DNA from: an uncultured Clostridia bacterium
Lineage (GTDB): Bacteria > Bacillota > Clostridia > TANB77 > CAG-508
Assembly: GCA_948676835.1 (NCBI GenBank)
Contig: CAPOZU010000007.1
Location: 1-64,000 of the forward strand
DNA length: 64,000 nt
Direction of reading: 5' to 3'
The position numbers and the translations under genes are program-made. The notes beneath the pieces were generated by a model. The model made no database searches and was not told the origin of the DNA. It saw only the letters and a program-made list of their open reading frames with translations. Shown here piece by piece: positions 56,518 to 64,000 of this stretch. Position 1 is the first letter of the stretch. Each line of letters starts with the position of its first letter.

Positions 56518-57313
56518 ATGAAAATAAAAAGCAGAACTATATTTATAATAACATTTACTATTTTAATATTAGTAGTATTAGGAACCATTTATTATAAAAC
56601 TGTTCCCAATATACAACAAGAAAATATACATTATACAGATATTTTAATATTAAAAAACAAGTATCCACATAAAGTGAATTCATTTACTCAGGGATTATTC
56701 TTCTATAATAATCAAATGTATGAGTCTATTCGGACTATATGGGAAATCAGCGTTGTATAAGAATATCGATTTAAAAACTGGTAATAGTGAAATTCAATAT
56801 AATTTTGAAAATAATATTTTTGCAGAAGGTTCTATTGTATTTAATCAAAAATTATATGTTTTAACATATAAAGAAAATAAAATTTTTGTGTTTAATCCAG
56901 AATCTTTAAATCTTGAAAATACATATTATTATAAAAATGAAGGTTGGGGACTTACTACAGATAATGAATATCTTATAGCTAGTGATGGTTCATCAAAACT
57001 ATATTTTATGGATAAAGATTTAAATATTACAAAAGAGATTATAGTAACAAATAACGGAAAAGCAATAAATAACATTAATGAATTAGAATATATAAATGGA
57101 TATATATGGGCAAATATTTGGCAAACAAATAATATTATAATAATAGACAAGCAAACTGGTAATGTTATAAAAACAATTGATTTTACAGGATTATATAATA
57201 ATTTTAATGATACAAGAAATGTTTTAAATGGAATTGCATATAATGAGGAGAATGAAAGCATATATATAACAGGAAAATGTTGGGATACATTGTTTGAATT
57301 CGAACTAAAGTAA
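56518..57313 (+). CDS. Glutaminyl-peptide cyclotransferase-like protein, requires +1 shift at CGG
   Basis: 264 residues if read through a +1 shift. It has an N-terminal membrane helix (~5-25) and a beta-propeller of the glutamine cyclotransferase family: HKVNSFTQGLFF, YESIGLYGKSAL, NELEYINGYIWANIWQTN, and LNGIAYNEENESIYITGKCW. In-frame CGG (56731-56733) after ATT leads to TAA nine codons on; skipping the C gives the conserved Gly of the YES-x-G-LYG motif. It would form N-terminal pyroglutamate on exported peptides. Confidence 0.82.
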
Positions 57314-57391
57314 TATTACTTTTTCTTTAATCAAATTTTAAGCATTATAATTGATAATAGTAAATGTAAATTTATATAAAAGGAGAGATTT

Positions 57392-58057
57392 ATGAGAATT
57401 TTAATAATAGAAGATGAAAAAGCATTATCAAATGCGATTAAAGATTCTTTAAAAACAGAATTTGAAATAGATCAAGCATTTGATGGAGAAGAAGGATTAC
57501 TTTATATAAAACAAGATATATATGATGCTATAATTTTAGATTTAATGCTTCCAATAAAACATGGATATGAAGTTCTTGAAGAAATGAGAAAAGAGAAAAT
57601 ATTAACACCTGTTTTAATTTTAACAGCGAAAGATTCTTTAGAAGATAAGTTACAAGGATTTCAAAAAGGAGCAGATGATTATTTAACAAAACCATTTGCA
57701 AAAGAAGAATTGAAAGCAAGAATTCAAGTAATGATAAGAAGAAACAATCCAAGTTTTTATAAAAATGAAATTACTTTTAAAGATTTAAGAATTGATATAA
57801 ATAATAGACAAGCATATGTTAGGAATGAAGAATTAAAACTTCAGGGAAAACAATTTGATATGCTAGAATATTTAATGAATTATCAAAACAGAATAATTAC
57901 TAAAGAGCAAATTTTTGACAAAATATGGGGATTTAATAGTGAAACAACTACAAATGTTGTAGAAGTATATGCAAGTGGAATTAGAAAAGAATTAAAAAAA
58001 TATGATTATGATAAATACTTTAAAACAATAAGAGGTGTAGGTTATATGATTTCATAA
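57392..58057 (+). CDS. OmpR-family response regulator
   Basis: A 221-residue regulator with receiver residues ED (9-10), phospho-Asp in ILDLMLPI (~51) and Lys in TKPFAKEELKARI (~101), followed by a winged-helix DNA-binding domain (KEQIFDKIWGFNSETTTN). It reads in frame throughout, in contrast with the regulator at 35355. The sensor kinase follows 20 nt later. Confidence 0.92.
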   Translation: MRILIIEDEKALSNAIKDSLKTEFEIDQAFDGEEGLLYIKQDIYDAIILDLMLPIKHGYEVLEEMRKEKILTPVLILTAKDSLEDKLQGFQKGADDYLTKPFAKEELKARIQVMIRRNNPSFYKNEITFKDLRIDINNRQAYVRNEELKLQGKQFDMLEYLMNYQNRIITKEQIFDKIWGFNSETTTNVVEVYASGIRKELKKYDYDKYFKTIRGVGYMIS

Positions 58058-58076
58058 GAAATTATTGGAGGAAATA

Positions 58077-59324
58077 ATGAGTGAAGAAGAAAAAGTAAAA
58101 AAACAGATAATAAAAAATGTTATTTTAAATCTAATAACTTTTTCGGTTGTATTTTATATTCTATGTATATTTATATATGCTCAATTTAATAGCTCTTTAT
58201 ATCTTTCTGCAGATACAGCTTTAGAAAAATTTATAGTACATGAAAGCGAAGAAGTTGGTAGAAGATTACCTAATGGAGTAACAGAAATTAGAGTATCAGT
58301 TGAGGATCAAAACCCGAGATTAATTTTTATAAGAAGAAATGAAAACGGTAGAATATTAGATGATAATAATAATTTGAATACTATTTTTGAAAATACAGGA
58401 TTTAATTCTAATAATTTAAATACAATATATGAAATAAATATAGGAGGATATTATTTTAGAGGAGTTAATTATAGGTTAGATAATGGTTACTATAATCAAG
58501 TTTTAATAAATGTAGATTCAGAGAAAATGATAGAGCAAAAATTTATAAAGAATTTATTAATATCTACAGTACTTAGTTTAGTATCAGTTTATATTGCGAG
58601 TCATTTTTTAGCAAGAAAAACTTTAAAGCCAATTATAGATTCATGGAAAAAACAAGCTCAATTTGTACAAGATGCATCACATGAATTAAGGACACCGCTT
58701 GCTATTATAAAAGCAAAGCAAGAAAATTTATTAGAAAAGCCAGATGATAAAATTATAGATAATATAGAAGATATAGGATGTACTTTGCAAGAGGTTGATA
58801 GGTTAACAAAACTAATAAAAGAATTAATGGAACTTGCAAGAAATGATTCTAATAAGCAAAAACTAAATAAAGAATGTTTTATGTTAGATACAGAAATTAA
58901 ATCTATTGTTGAATTATACAAGGAAGTTGCTGTAACAGAAGAAAAAGAATTTTTACTTGATTTAGAATATAATGAAGAAATTAGTGCAGATTTAAATAAA
59001 ATAAAAGAATTACTTATTATTCTTTTGGATAATAGTTTAAAATATACAGAAGAACATGATTCTATAGAAGTTAAAACTTATAAAAAGGATAATAGATGTG
59101 TAATAGAAGTTATAGATACAGGAATAGGAATTAGCAAAGATGCTATAGATCATGTTTTTGAAAGATTTTATAGAGAGGAAAAATCAAGAACAAGAAGCAA
59201 AGGTGGTATGGGGCTTGGACTTTCAATTGCATATAATATAGTAGAACTTCATAAAGGAACAATTAAATTTGATAAAGCAAGAGAAAAAGGTACAAGAGTA
59301 ATTGTTAGGTTACCAATAAAATAG
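58077..59324 (+). CDS. Sensor histidine kinase
   Basis: A 415-residue kinase with two membrane helices flanking an extracytoplasmic sensor (~45-150), then HisKA with DASHELRTPLAIIKA (~200) and HATPase motifs (LLDNSLKYTEEH, DTGIGISKDA, GGMGLGLSIAYNIVELH). It is a CutS/BaeS-like kinase paired with the upstream regulator. ATG 58077 fits GGAGG 8 nt upstream; an in-frame TTG at 58065 overlaps that site. Confidence 0.9.
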   Translation: MSEEEKVKKQIIKNVILNLITFSVVFYILCIFIYAQFNSSLYLSADTALEKFIVHESEEVGRRLPNGVTEIRVSVEDQNPRLIFIRRNENGRILDDNNNLNTIFENTGFNSNNLNTIYEINIGGYYFRGVNYRLDNGYYNQVLINVDSEKMIEQKFIKNLLISTVLSLVSVYIASHFLARKTLKPIIDSWKKQAQFVQDASHELRTPLAIIKAKQENLLEKPDDKIIDNIEDIGCTLQEVDRLTKLIKELMELARNDSNKQKLNKECFMLDTEIKSIVELYKEVAVTEEKEFLLDLEYNEEISADLNKIKELLIILLDNSLKYTEEHDSIEVKTYKKDNRCVIEVIDTGIGISKDAIDHVFERFYREEKSRTRSKGGMGLGLSIAYNIVELHKGTIKFDKAREKGTRVIVRLPIK

Positions 59325-59432
59325 CAAAAAAGACTACACAAAATAATTATAATATGCTATAATTAAAAATGTTCAAAATAATTGAAGGTATAAAACCTTT
59401 AAAATAAATAAGAATTAAAGGAGGAATTTATC

Positions 59433-60158
59433 ATGTCAGGACATTCAAAATGGCATAATATTCAAGCAAAAAAAGGAAAAGCTGATGCAGCAAGAGGAAA
59501 AATATTTACAAAATTAGGAAGAGAATTATTAATAGCTGTAAAACAAGGTGGACCTGATCCTGCTGGTAATTCTAAATTAAAAGATGTTATTGCTAAATGT
59601 AAAGCAAATAATATGCCTAATGATACAATAAACAATGCTATAAAAAAAGCTTCTGGTGCAGGAAGCAATGAATCTTATGAAGAAATTACATATGAAGGTT
59701 ATGGAACAAATGGAGTTGCAGTTATAGTTAATGCTTCAACTGATAATAAAAACAGAACTGCTGCTGATGTAAGACATGTTTTCAGTAAAGCTGGTGGAAG
59801 CTTAGGTACAAATGGTTGTGTATCTTATATGTTTGAGAAAAAAGGTGTAATTGTTATAGAAAAAGAAGGATGCCCAATATCTGAAGATGATTTAATGATG
59901 CTTGCTGTTGAAGCAGGAGCAGAAGATTTTTCAAGTGAGGAAGAAGTTTATGAAATTACAACAGCTCCTTCAGATTTTACACAAGTAACAGAAGAATTAT
60001 CAAAAAATAATCTTACATTTTTAGAAGCAGGAGTTCAAATGGTTCCAAATAATTATGTTGCATTAGATGAAGCAGGAGCAGAAAAAATGCAAAGATTAAT
60101 AGATAATCTTGAAGATTTAGACGATGTTTTAGAAGTATTCCATAACTGGGAAGAATAA
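59433..60158 (+). CDS. YebC/PmpR-family protein
   Basis: A 241-residue protein with the invariant start SGHSKWHNIQAKKGKADAARG, the middle YEGYGTNGVAVIV and the MFEKKGVI segment. The family was called a transcriptional regulator; more recent work places some members as translation factors that help ribosomes at proline-rich stalls. AAGGAGG is upstream. It is monocistronic, followed by a hairpin. Confidence 0.93.
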   Translation: MSGHSKWHNIQAKKGKADAARGKIFTKLGRELLIAVKQGGPDPAGNSKLKDVIAKCKANNMPNDTINNAIKKASGAGSNESYEEITYEGYGTNGVAVIVNASTDNKNRTAADVRHVFSKAGGSLGTNGCVSYMFEKKGVIVIEKEGCPISEDDLMMLAVEAGAEDFSSEEEVYEITTAPSDFTQVTEELSKNNLTFLEAGVQMVPNNYVALDEAGAEKMQRLIDNLEDLDDVLEVFHNWEE

Positions 60159-60175
60159 AATAATAAAAATATAAG

Positions 60176-60216
60176 AGTGAAATTTAGGAGCTTTCTTAGA
60201 TTTCACTTTTTTATTA
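60176..60216 (+). terminator. Intrinsic terminator, GTGAAATTTA-type hairpin
   Basis: AGTGAAATTTAGGA pairs imperfectly with TTCTTAGATTTCACT, followed by TTTTTTA. It is related to the hairpins at 25873, 44965 and 46791. Confidence 0.75.
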
Positions 60217-60310
60217 TATAATATAATAAATTTAAGGAACCCCTATATTTTAGTGAATAATTTTCATAAATTTGGAAAAAATATTTGAAAGTTTATAGGA
60301 GGTACGTGAT

Positions 60311-61189
60311 ATGTTTTTTAGAACAGATATGGCAGTAGAAAGAAGAGACTTATATAAGAATGCGAATAAATTGGAAGATGAAATAAGAGGAGTCGAGTGC
60401 GAAGAAGAAAAAATTGATGATATAAATATAACTAGAGTAAAGATTACCAATAGTGAAGGAGAACAAGCACTTCAAAGAAGAATTGGAAATTATATAACTA
60501 TAGATATAAAGAAAATTCATAATATAACTGAAGCTAAAGAAAATCAAATTATTGAAACCTTTTCAAAAGAACTTAAAGCAATTATAGATAAACATATAAA
60601 ACCAAATGAAGAAATTTTAATAGTTGGACTTGGAAATTCGTTTTCTACACCAGATTCATTGGGGGCAAAGGTTGTTCAAAATATTGAAATTACAAGACAT
60701 ATAAAAATTTATTTACCAAATGCTATTGATAGAAATACAAGATCAGTAAGTGCTATTACACCTGGAGTACTTGGAACAACTGGAATTGAAACAGTTGAAA
60801 TTGTAAAAGGAATAGTTGACAATATAAAACCAAAATTGGTTATTGCTATAGATAGTTTGTGTTCAAAGAATATTGATAGAATTAATAAATCAATTCAAAT
60901 ATCAGATACAGGAATTGTACCAGGTGGTGGAGTAGGAAATAGACAAGCAGAGCTTTCGAAAGAAACTTTATCAGTTCCTGTTATTGGAGTAGGAATTCCT
61001 ACAGTATTAGATGCTGCTACAATAGTAATAGATACTTTAAATGCATGTGATGTAAATATTTCAGAAAATGAAATTGTGGATAAGATGAAATTAAATAATT
61101 TTAATTTTATAGTTACACCAAAAGAAATAGATGAATTAATTGAAAATATGACAGCAATAGTTTCAGAAGGAATAAATATGAGCTTTTAG
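60311..61189 (+). CDS. gpr: GPR spore protease
   Basis: A 292-residue germination protease (A25 family) that degrades small acid-soluble spore proteins at germination. RTDMAVERRDLY near the N-terminus contains the autoprocessing region; VGLGNSFSTPDSLGAKV (~105), SAITPGVLGTTGIET and IPTVLDAATIV are family motifs. Its presence indicates an endospore former. GGAGG precedes the start. Confidence 0.93.
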   Translation: MFFRTDMAVERRDLYKNANKLEDEIRGVECEEEKIDDINITRVKITNSEGEQALQRRIGNYITIDIKKIHNITEAKENQIIETFSKELKAIIDKHIKPNEEILIVGLGNSFSTPDSLGAKVVQNIEITRHIKIYLPNAIDRNTRSVSAITPGVLGTTGIETVEIVKGIVDNIKPKLVIAIDSLCSKNIDRINKSIQISDTGIVPGGGVGNRQAELSKETLSVPVIGVGIPTVLDAATIVIDTLNACDVNISENEIVDKMKLNNFNFIVTPKEIDELIENMTAIVSEGINMSF

Positions 61190-61288
61190 TTCTAAGAAAT
61201 TATCAAATTTTACTTTTTTCTATTGTTTTTTTTATTATTTTAGGTTAATATTTTTATATAATAATTAATATAAAAATAGGAGCAAAAT

Positions 61289-61801
61289 ATGGAAGATAAA
61301 AAAGGATTAAGCGCAGAAGTTATAATAATAGCTATAGTTGCAGTAATAATAATAGGAGTTGTTATATCTATGGCAATAAAATCAGCCAATAAAGAGGAAA
61401 TTATATATGGTACTACTGAAGCAACATCAGGACCACAAGAAAATCTTATACAAGATTACAAAACTTATAAGAAATATATAAGTAAATGTGGGGTTAATGA
61501 TAATATAACAATAAACTACAAAAAAAATTCAATGAAGGAAAGATATACAGAGGAATTTTTTGAAACTAAAAAATTAGCTGTTATAGCAGTTAGCGAAGAT
61601 ACATCAAAAGATTATTTTCATGATATAACAAGTGTTAGCTATAATGATGACAAAACACAAGCAACAATAAAATATGTATATAAAGCTGGTGGATATGCAG
61701 GAACACTTTCAAGAAGTTGGTATGAATGGATGATAGTAGAACTTGATAATACAGTTACAAGTGTTAATTTTGTATTAGATAATGAGAGTTTAGATAAATA
61801 A
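61289..61801 (+). CDS. Hypothetical membrane-anchored protein, 170 residues
   Basis: One N-terminal transmembrane helix (~8-30) is followed by a soluble domain of about 130 residues, probably outside the cell. It contains SLDN-like polar segments and a single Cys, and no family is recognised. Ribosome site TAGGAGC is upstream. A terminator follows, so it is transcribed alone. It lies between two sporulation genes but a link is not shown. Confidence 0.6.
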   Translation: MEDKKGLSAEVIIIAIVAVIIIGVVISMAIKSANKEEIIYGTTEATSGPQENLIQDYKTYKKYISKCGVNDNITINYKKNSMKERYTEEFFETKKLAVIAVSEDTSKDYFHDITSVSYNDDKTQATIKYVYKAGGYAGTLSRSWYEWMIVELDNTVTSVNFVLDNESLDK

Positions 61802-61810
61802 AATAGGTAA

Positions 61811-61843
61811 AAGAAGTTAGTTATAAACTAACTTCTTTTTTTG
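61811..61843 (+). terminator. Intrinsic terminator
   Basis: AAGAAGTTAGTT pairs with AACTAACTTCTT, followed by TTTTTG. Confidence 0.85.
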
Positions 61844-61931
61844 AATAATATAAACACAAAATGGAAAAATATGAATAATATATTTTAGTAAATTTAGGAA
61901 TTAACTTGAAAGGGCTTAAGAGGTATTGGGA

Positions 61932-62426
61932 TTGAAAAGTGTTTGTATAAAAACTATTAGTGAAGAAAAAATTGAATATTTAATAGAACAATTTGAAAAA
62001 ATTCCAATGAATATTTATATTTCAAATTATAGGTTTAAAACTTTTGATAATTTAATAATACATTATACGGAAAAGGAATATATTGATGAGTTCTATGAAA
62101 TTGTTAGTTTGATTATAAAGAAAACGATAGAGAAATTTTTTGAAGATGATTTTATAAAAAAGACAGTTGAAAAAAATTATTTTTATTTAAGTAGTATTGA
62201 AAGATGTTATATATATGAAATTACCAAAAAAGTACTAGAACTGCCAGATGAAAAAATAGGACATAAAAGTAATATGCTAAAAAACTTAATAAAAGATTAC
62301 TTATTAGAAAATAAGAAAATTGTTCTAGAAGGATTTATTAATTTTAGGATTTCTGAGTATAAAGAATTATTAGAAAAGATTGTTGAAGTTTCAGTTTTTA
62401 GTTATCTTGATTTAATAACATTTTAA
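61932..62426 (+). CDS. YtxC-like sporulation protein, short form
   Basis: 164 residues from TTG at 61932 (AAGAGG 8 nt upstream). The LEGFINFRISEYKELLEKIVE segment near the C-terminus matches the YtxC family, which has a putative sporulation role. The family is usually nearer 280 residues, so this copy is shorter; the region after the conserved segment is missing. No CGG or obvious frameshift explains the early stop. Confidence 0.65.
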   Translation: MKSVCIKTISEEKIEYLIEQFEKIPMNIYISNYRFKTFDNLIIHYTEKEYIDEFYEIVSLIIKKTIEKFFEDDFIKKTVEKNYFYLSSIERCYIYEITKKVLELPDEKIGHKSNMLKNLIKDYLLENKKIVLEGFINFRISEYKELLEKIVEVSVFSYLDLITF

Positions 62427-62492
62427 TGAAATTTTACTATTGATAAATGAATTGTTTTGTAGTAAAGTAATAGCAGAAAGAGGGGGATAAAT

Positions 62493-62933
62493 ATGTTAAA
62501 AGAAAAATTAATGAATGATTTAAAAAATGCAATGAGAGAAAAGGATGAGATTAAGAAAAATACAGTACAGATGGTAAGAGCTGCAATTTTACAAATTGAA
62601 AAAGATAAAGGAATTACTGTTGAAGACGAGAAAATTATAGAAATAATTGCTAAGGAAGTAAAAGGTAAAAAAGATGCTATACAAGATTTCGAAAAAGGCG
62701 GAAGACAAGATTTAATAGATCAAACAAATAAAGAAATTGAGATTTTACAAGAATATTTACCAAAGCAATTAACTAAAGAGGAACTAAAAATTGAAATTGA
62801 GAAAGTTATAAATGATTTAGGTGCTACTTCTATGAAAGAAATGGGAATTGTTATGAAAGAAGCAAAAGCAAGAATTGGAGCAGCTGCAGATGGAAGAACA
62901 ATAAATGAAGTTGTTAAAGAATTATTAAATTAA
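62493..62933 (+). CDS. GatB/YqeY domain protein
   Basis: A 146-residue YqeY-family protein: LNDAMREKD-like start, VQMVRAAILQIEKDKG, YLPKQLTKEEL and GIVMKEAKARIGAAADGRTINEVVKELL. The fold matches the C-terminal tRNA-binding part of GatB; the function of free YqeY is not settled. AGGGGG precedes the start. Downstream TraX-like gene begins 14 nt later. Confidence 0.88.
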   Translation: MLKEKLMNDLKNAMREKDEIKKNTVQMVRAAILQIEKDKGITVEDEKIIEIIAKEVKGKKDAIQDFEKGGRQDLIDQTNKEIEILQEYLPKQLTKEELKIEIEKVINDLGATSMKEMGIVMKEAKARIGAAADGRTINEVVKELLN

Positions 62934-62947
62934 AATAGGAGAGTATT

Positions 62948-63628
62948 TTGACTAGTTTTATAATAAAAATAATTGCATGTATTACTATGGTATTAGATCA
63001 CATAAAGTATGCAATACCACAAACAGATTGTTTTATAACAGAATATTTAGGAAGATTATCGTATCCATTATTTGCTTTTTTAGTTGTAGAAGGATATGTA
63101 CATACAAGTGACTTAAAAAAATATTATAAAAGATTATTAATTTTTGCTATTATTTCTCAAATACCATTTATGTTATTTAGAACATTAGTTGGGCAGTGGA
63201 AGATGCTTAATATAATGTTTACATTATTGTTAGGATTACTATGTATTACAGTATATGATAAAATAAAAAAAGAATATATATCATTTCCAATTTGTATAGT
63301 CTTAATTTTATTAGGAGAATTTTTAAATGTAGATTATGGTTGGTTTGGTGTGGCAATAATTTTTATATTATATGTTTTTAAAGAAAAAAATATTTTAAAA
63401 TTAATAGCATATACAATTCTGATTATTATATATTTTTATTTTATAGGAATAAAAGTAATAAATAATACAGTTGTAATGTTGTTTATTTCAATGCTATTAC
63501 CAATAATTATAATACTTGCATATAATGGAAAACAAGGAAAGAAAATGAAGTATTTCTTTTATTGGTTTTATCCAATACATATGATAATTTTATATGCTTT
63601 AAGTTTTATGCAAAACGGCACTTTTTAA
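62948..63628 (+). CDS. TraX-family membrane protein
   Basis: A 226-residue membrane protein with about seven helices. CITMVLDHIKYAIP (~10-24), GRLSYPLFAFLVVEGY (~36-51) and a C-terminal YWFYPIHMIILYAL are TraX features; TraX of F plasmid acetylates pilin, and chromosomal homologues in Firmicutes are of unknown function. It starts at TTG with GGAGAG upstream. Confidence 0.82.
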   Translation: MTSFIIKIIACITMVLDHIKYAIPQTDCFITEYLGRLSYPLFAFLVVEGYVHTSDLKKYYKRLLIFAIISQIPFMLFRTLVGQWKMLNIMFTLLLGLLCITVYDKIKKEYISFPICIVLILLGEFLNVDYGWFGVAIIFILYVFKEKNILKLIAYTILIIIYFYFIGIKVINNTVVMLFISMLLPIIIILAYNGKQGKKMKYFFYWFYPIHMIILYALSFMQNGTF

Positions 63629-63642
63629 GTGTCGTTTTTTGT
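63613..63642 (+). terminator. Intrinsic terminator
   Basis: AAACGGCACTT pairs with AAGTGTCGTTT, one G-U pair, then TTTG. It overlaps the end of the TraX-like gene. Confidence 0.75.
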
Positions 63643-63657
63643 AGCATAAATAATTTC

Positions 63658-63686
63658 TTGAAAAAAGACAAGAGCTATGCTATAAT
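63658..63686 (+). promoter_or_regulatory. Promoter of the gene at the right edge
   Basis: TTGAAA (63658-63663), 17-nt spacer, TATAAT (63681-63686), 34 nt before the start codon. Confidence 0.8.
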
Positions 63687-63720
63687 TTTTGTGACTTAAA
63701 AAATTATGGAGGTAAGGAGC

Positions 63721-64000
63721 ATGATAGAGATTATGACAGCAGAATCAGTAGCACGGGAAACAATAAAAAATGTTTTAGAAACCGAAATTCCTAAAGTAAA
63801 TGATGCAATTGCTTCAGCAAGAAAAAAATGCATGAGATTTTGTTTTCTTAAAATGGGGATTTCTGAAGGAACAGCAAAGCTTTTGCGAAAAGCAGGATAT
63901 GCTGTTGAAACTGATGGGGATAGCACAGAAATTTCTTGGGAGGGAGTGTTTCGTCGAATGATGGAAGATGAGGCGCTTATGGAAGAAATTTCAAGGGAGT
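63721..64000 (+). CDS. Unknown protein, 5' part only
   Basis: Open from ATG 63721 to the window end (93 codons), with GGAGGTAAGGAG upstream. The peptide is helical, with an RKKCMRFCFLKMG segment and an acidic C-terminal part in view. No family is recognised. CGG encodes Arg in frame at codon 12 without disturbance, and codons are richer in G+C than in neighbours, so it belongs with the acquired-type genes. Confidence 0.65.
   Translation, partial: MIEIMTAESVARETIKNVLETEIPKVNDAIASARKKCMRFCFLKMGISEGTAKLLRKAGYAVETDGDSTEISWEGVFRRMMEDEALMEEISRE

Noticed and set aside
35355..57313. CGG reassigned to another amino acid
   Set aside because: A sense reassignment would keep the zero frame, but stop codons follow within 2-9 codons and homology continues only in the +1 frame. 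The acquired-type genes also read CGG as Arg.
35355..57313. Five independent random sequencing insertions
   Set aside because: All five are C, all fall exactly on a codon boundary, and all precede GGA. Random errors would spread over frames and contexts. It still needs read-level confirmation.
61932..62426. Short YtxC as a further CGG frameshift case
   Set aside because: There is no in-frame CGG near its end, and no matching extension was seen in another frame.

Overview
The window comes from a very AT-rich, anaerobic, spore-forming Clostridia-type Firmicute. It opens with the 3' end of a 23S rRNA gene and a 5S rRNA gene. The anaerobe assignment rests on a flavodiiron protein and a rubredoxin-fused flavin reductase. 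The spore-former assignment rests on a GPR spore protease and a YtxC-like protein. Genes are compact, mostly on the + strand, use Shine-Dalgarno sites, and sometimes start with TTG or GTG. An uncultured gut Clostridia lineage is likely; the species cannot be named from this sequence alone.

Layout. 1-0.5 kb: rRNA operon end. 0.6-3.9 kb: HAD phosphatase, YihY membrane protein, pyruvate kinase. 4.1-5.8 kb: beta-CASP RNase-like protein. 5.9-13.6 kb: an Fe-S/sulfur/copper run (DtxR-like regulator with a Cys cluster, minimal SufC-SufB, MnmA, a membrane protein, a TtcA-like tRNA thiolase, and a copper ATPase carrying a CopZ domain). 13.7-15.7 kb (-): an unusual Clp-AAA/FtsH-peptidase chimera. 15.9-19.9 kb: flavodiiron protein, CBS/CorC membrane protein, small proteins, a duplicated DUF305 protein. 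20-23.1 kb: PARG-type macrodomain, NMNAT-Nudix and PPase-like DHH protein. 23.3-31 kb: DUF362, XRE and DUF4097 proteins and a MacAB-like efflux operon. 31-31.3 kb: a MITE-like inverted-repeat element. 31.3-35 kb: LysR, nitrilase-like, CoaB-like and a membrane protein. 35.2-39.8 kb: two-component system, CofE-like protein, VanY-like peptidase. 40-49.9 kb: XRE, tocopherol-cyclase-like, kinase, MATE, DHH, VanZ pair, acetyltransferase and proC-proB-proA. 50-63.7 kb: YtrA-type ABC operon, Hrb-type rubredoxin, a tandem paralogue pair, a Y-family polymerase with LexA-like boxes, a glutaminyl cyclase, a second two-component system, YebC, GPR, YtxC, YqeY and TraX.

The strongest unusual signal is translational. 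Five AT-rich native genes (35.4, 53.1, 54.5, 55.3 and 56.7 kb) are each interrupted at an in-frame CGG codon. In all five, skipping the C (+1) restores a full-length, family-consistent protein, and the next codon is always GGA (Gly). I found no other in-frame CGG in the native AT-rich genes. Two of the sites fall in tandem paralogues that act as each other's in-frame control. This looks like programmed or tolerated +1 frameshifting at NNN-C-GGA on a hungry CGG codon, rather than random gene decay.

A second layer is a set of higher-GC genes scattered singly or in pairs between native operons: beta-CASP RNase, Clp-FtsH chimera, PARG macrodomain, NMNAT-Nudix, two DHH proteins, nitrilase-like, CoaB-like, a membrane protein, and a partial gene at the right edge. 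Each unit has its own near-consensus promoter with exactly 17 bp between -35 and -10, and most have a GC-rich terminator. They use CGG freely as Arg, unlike the native genes. No integrase or IS accompanies them. Several deal with NAD/ADP-ribose, CoA or RNA turnover.
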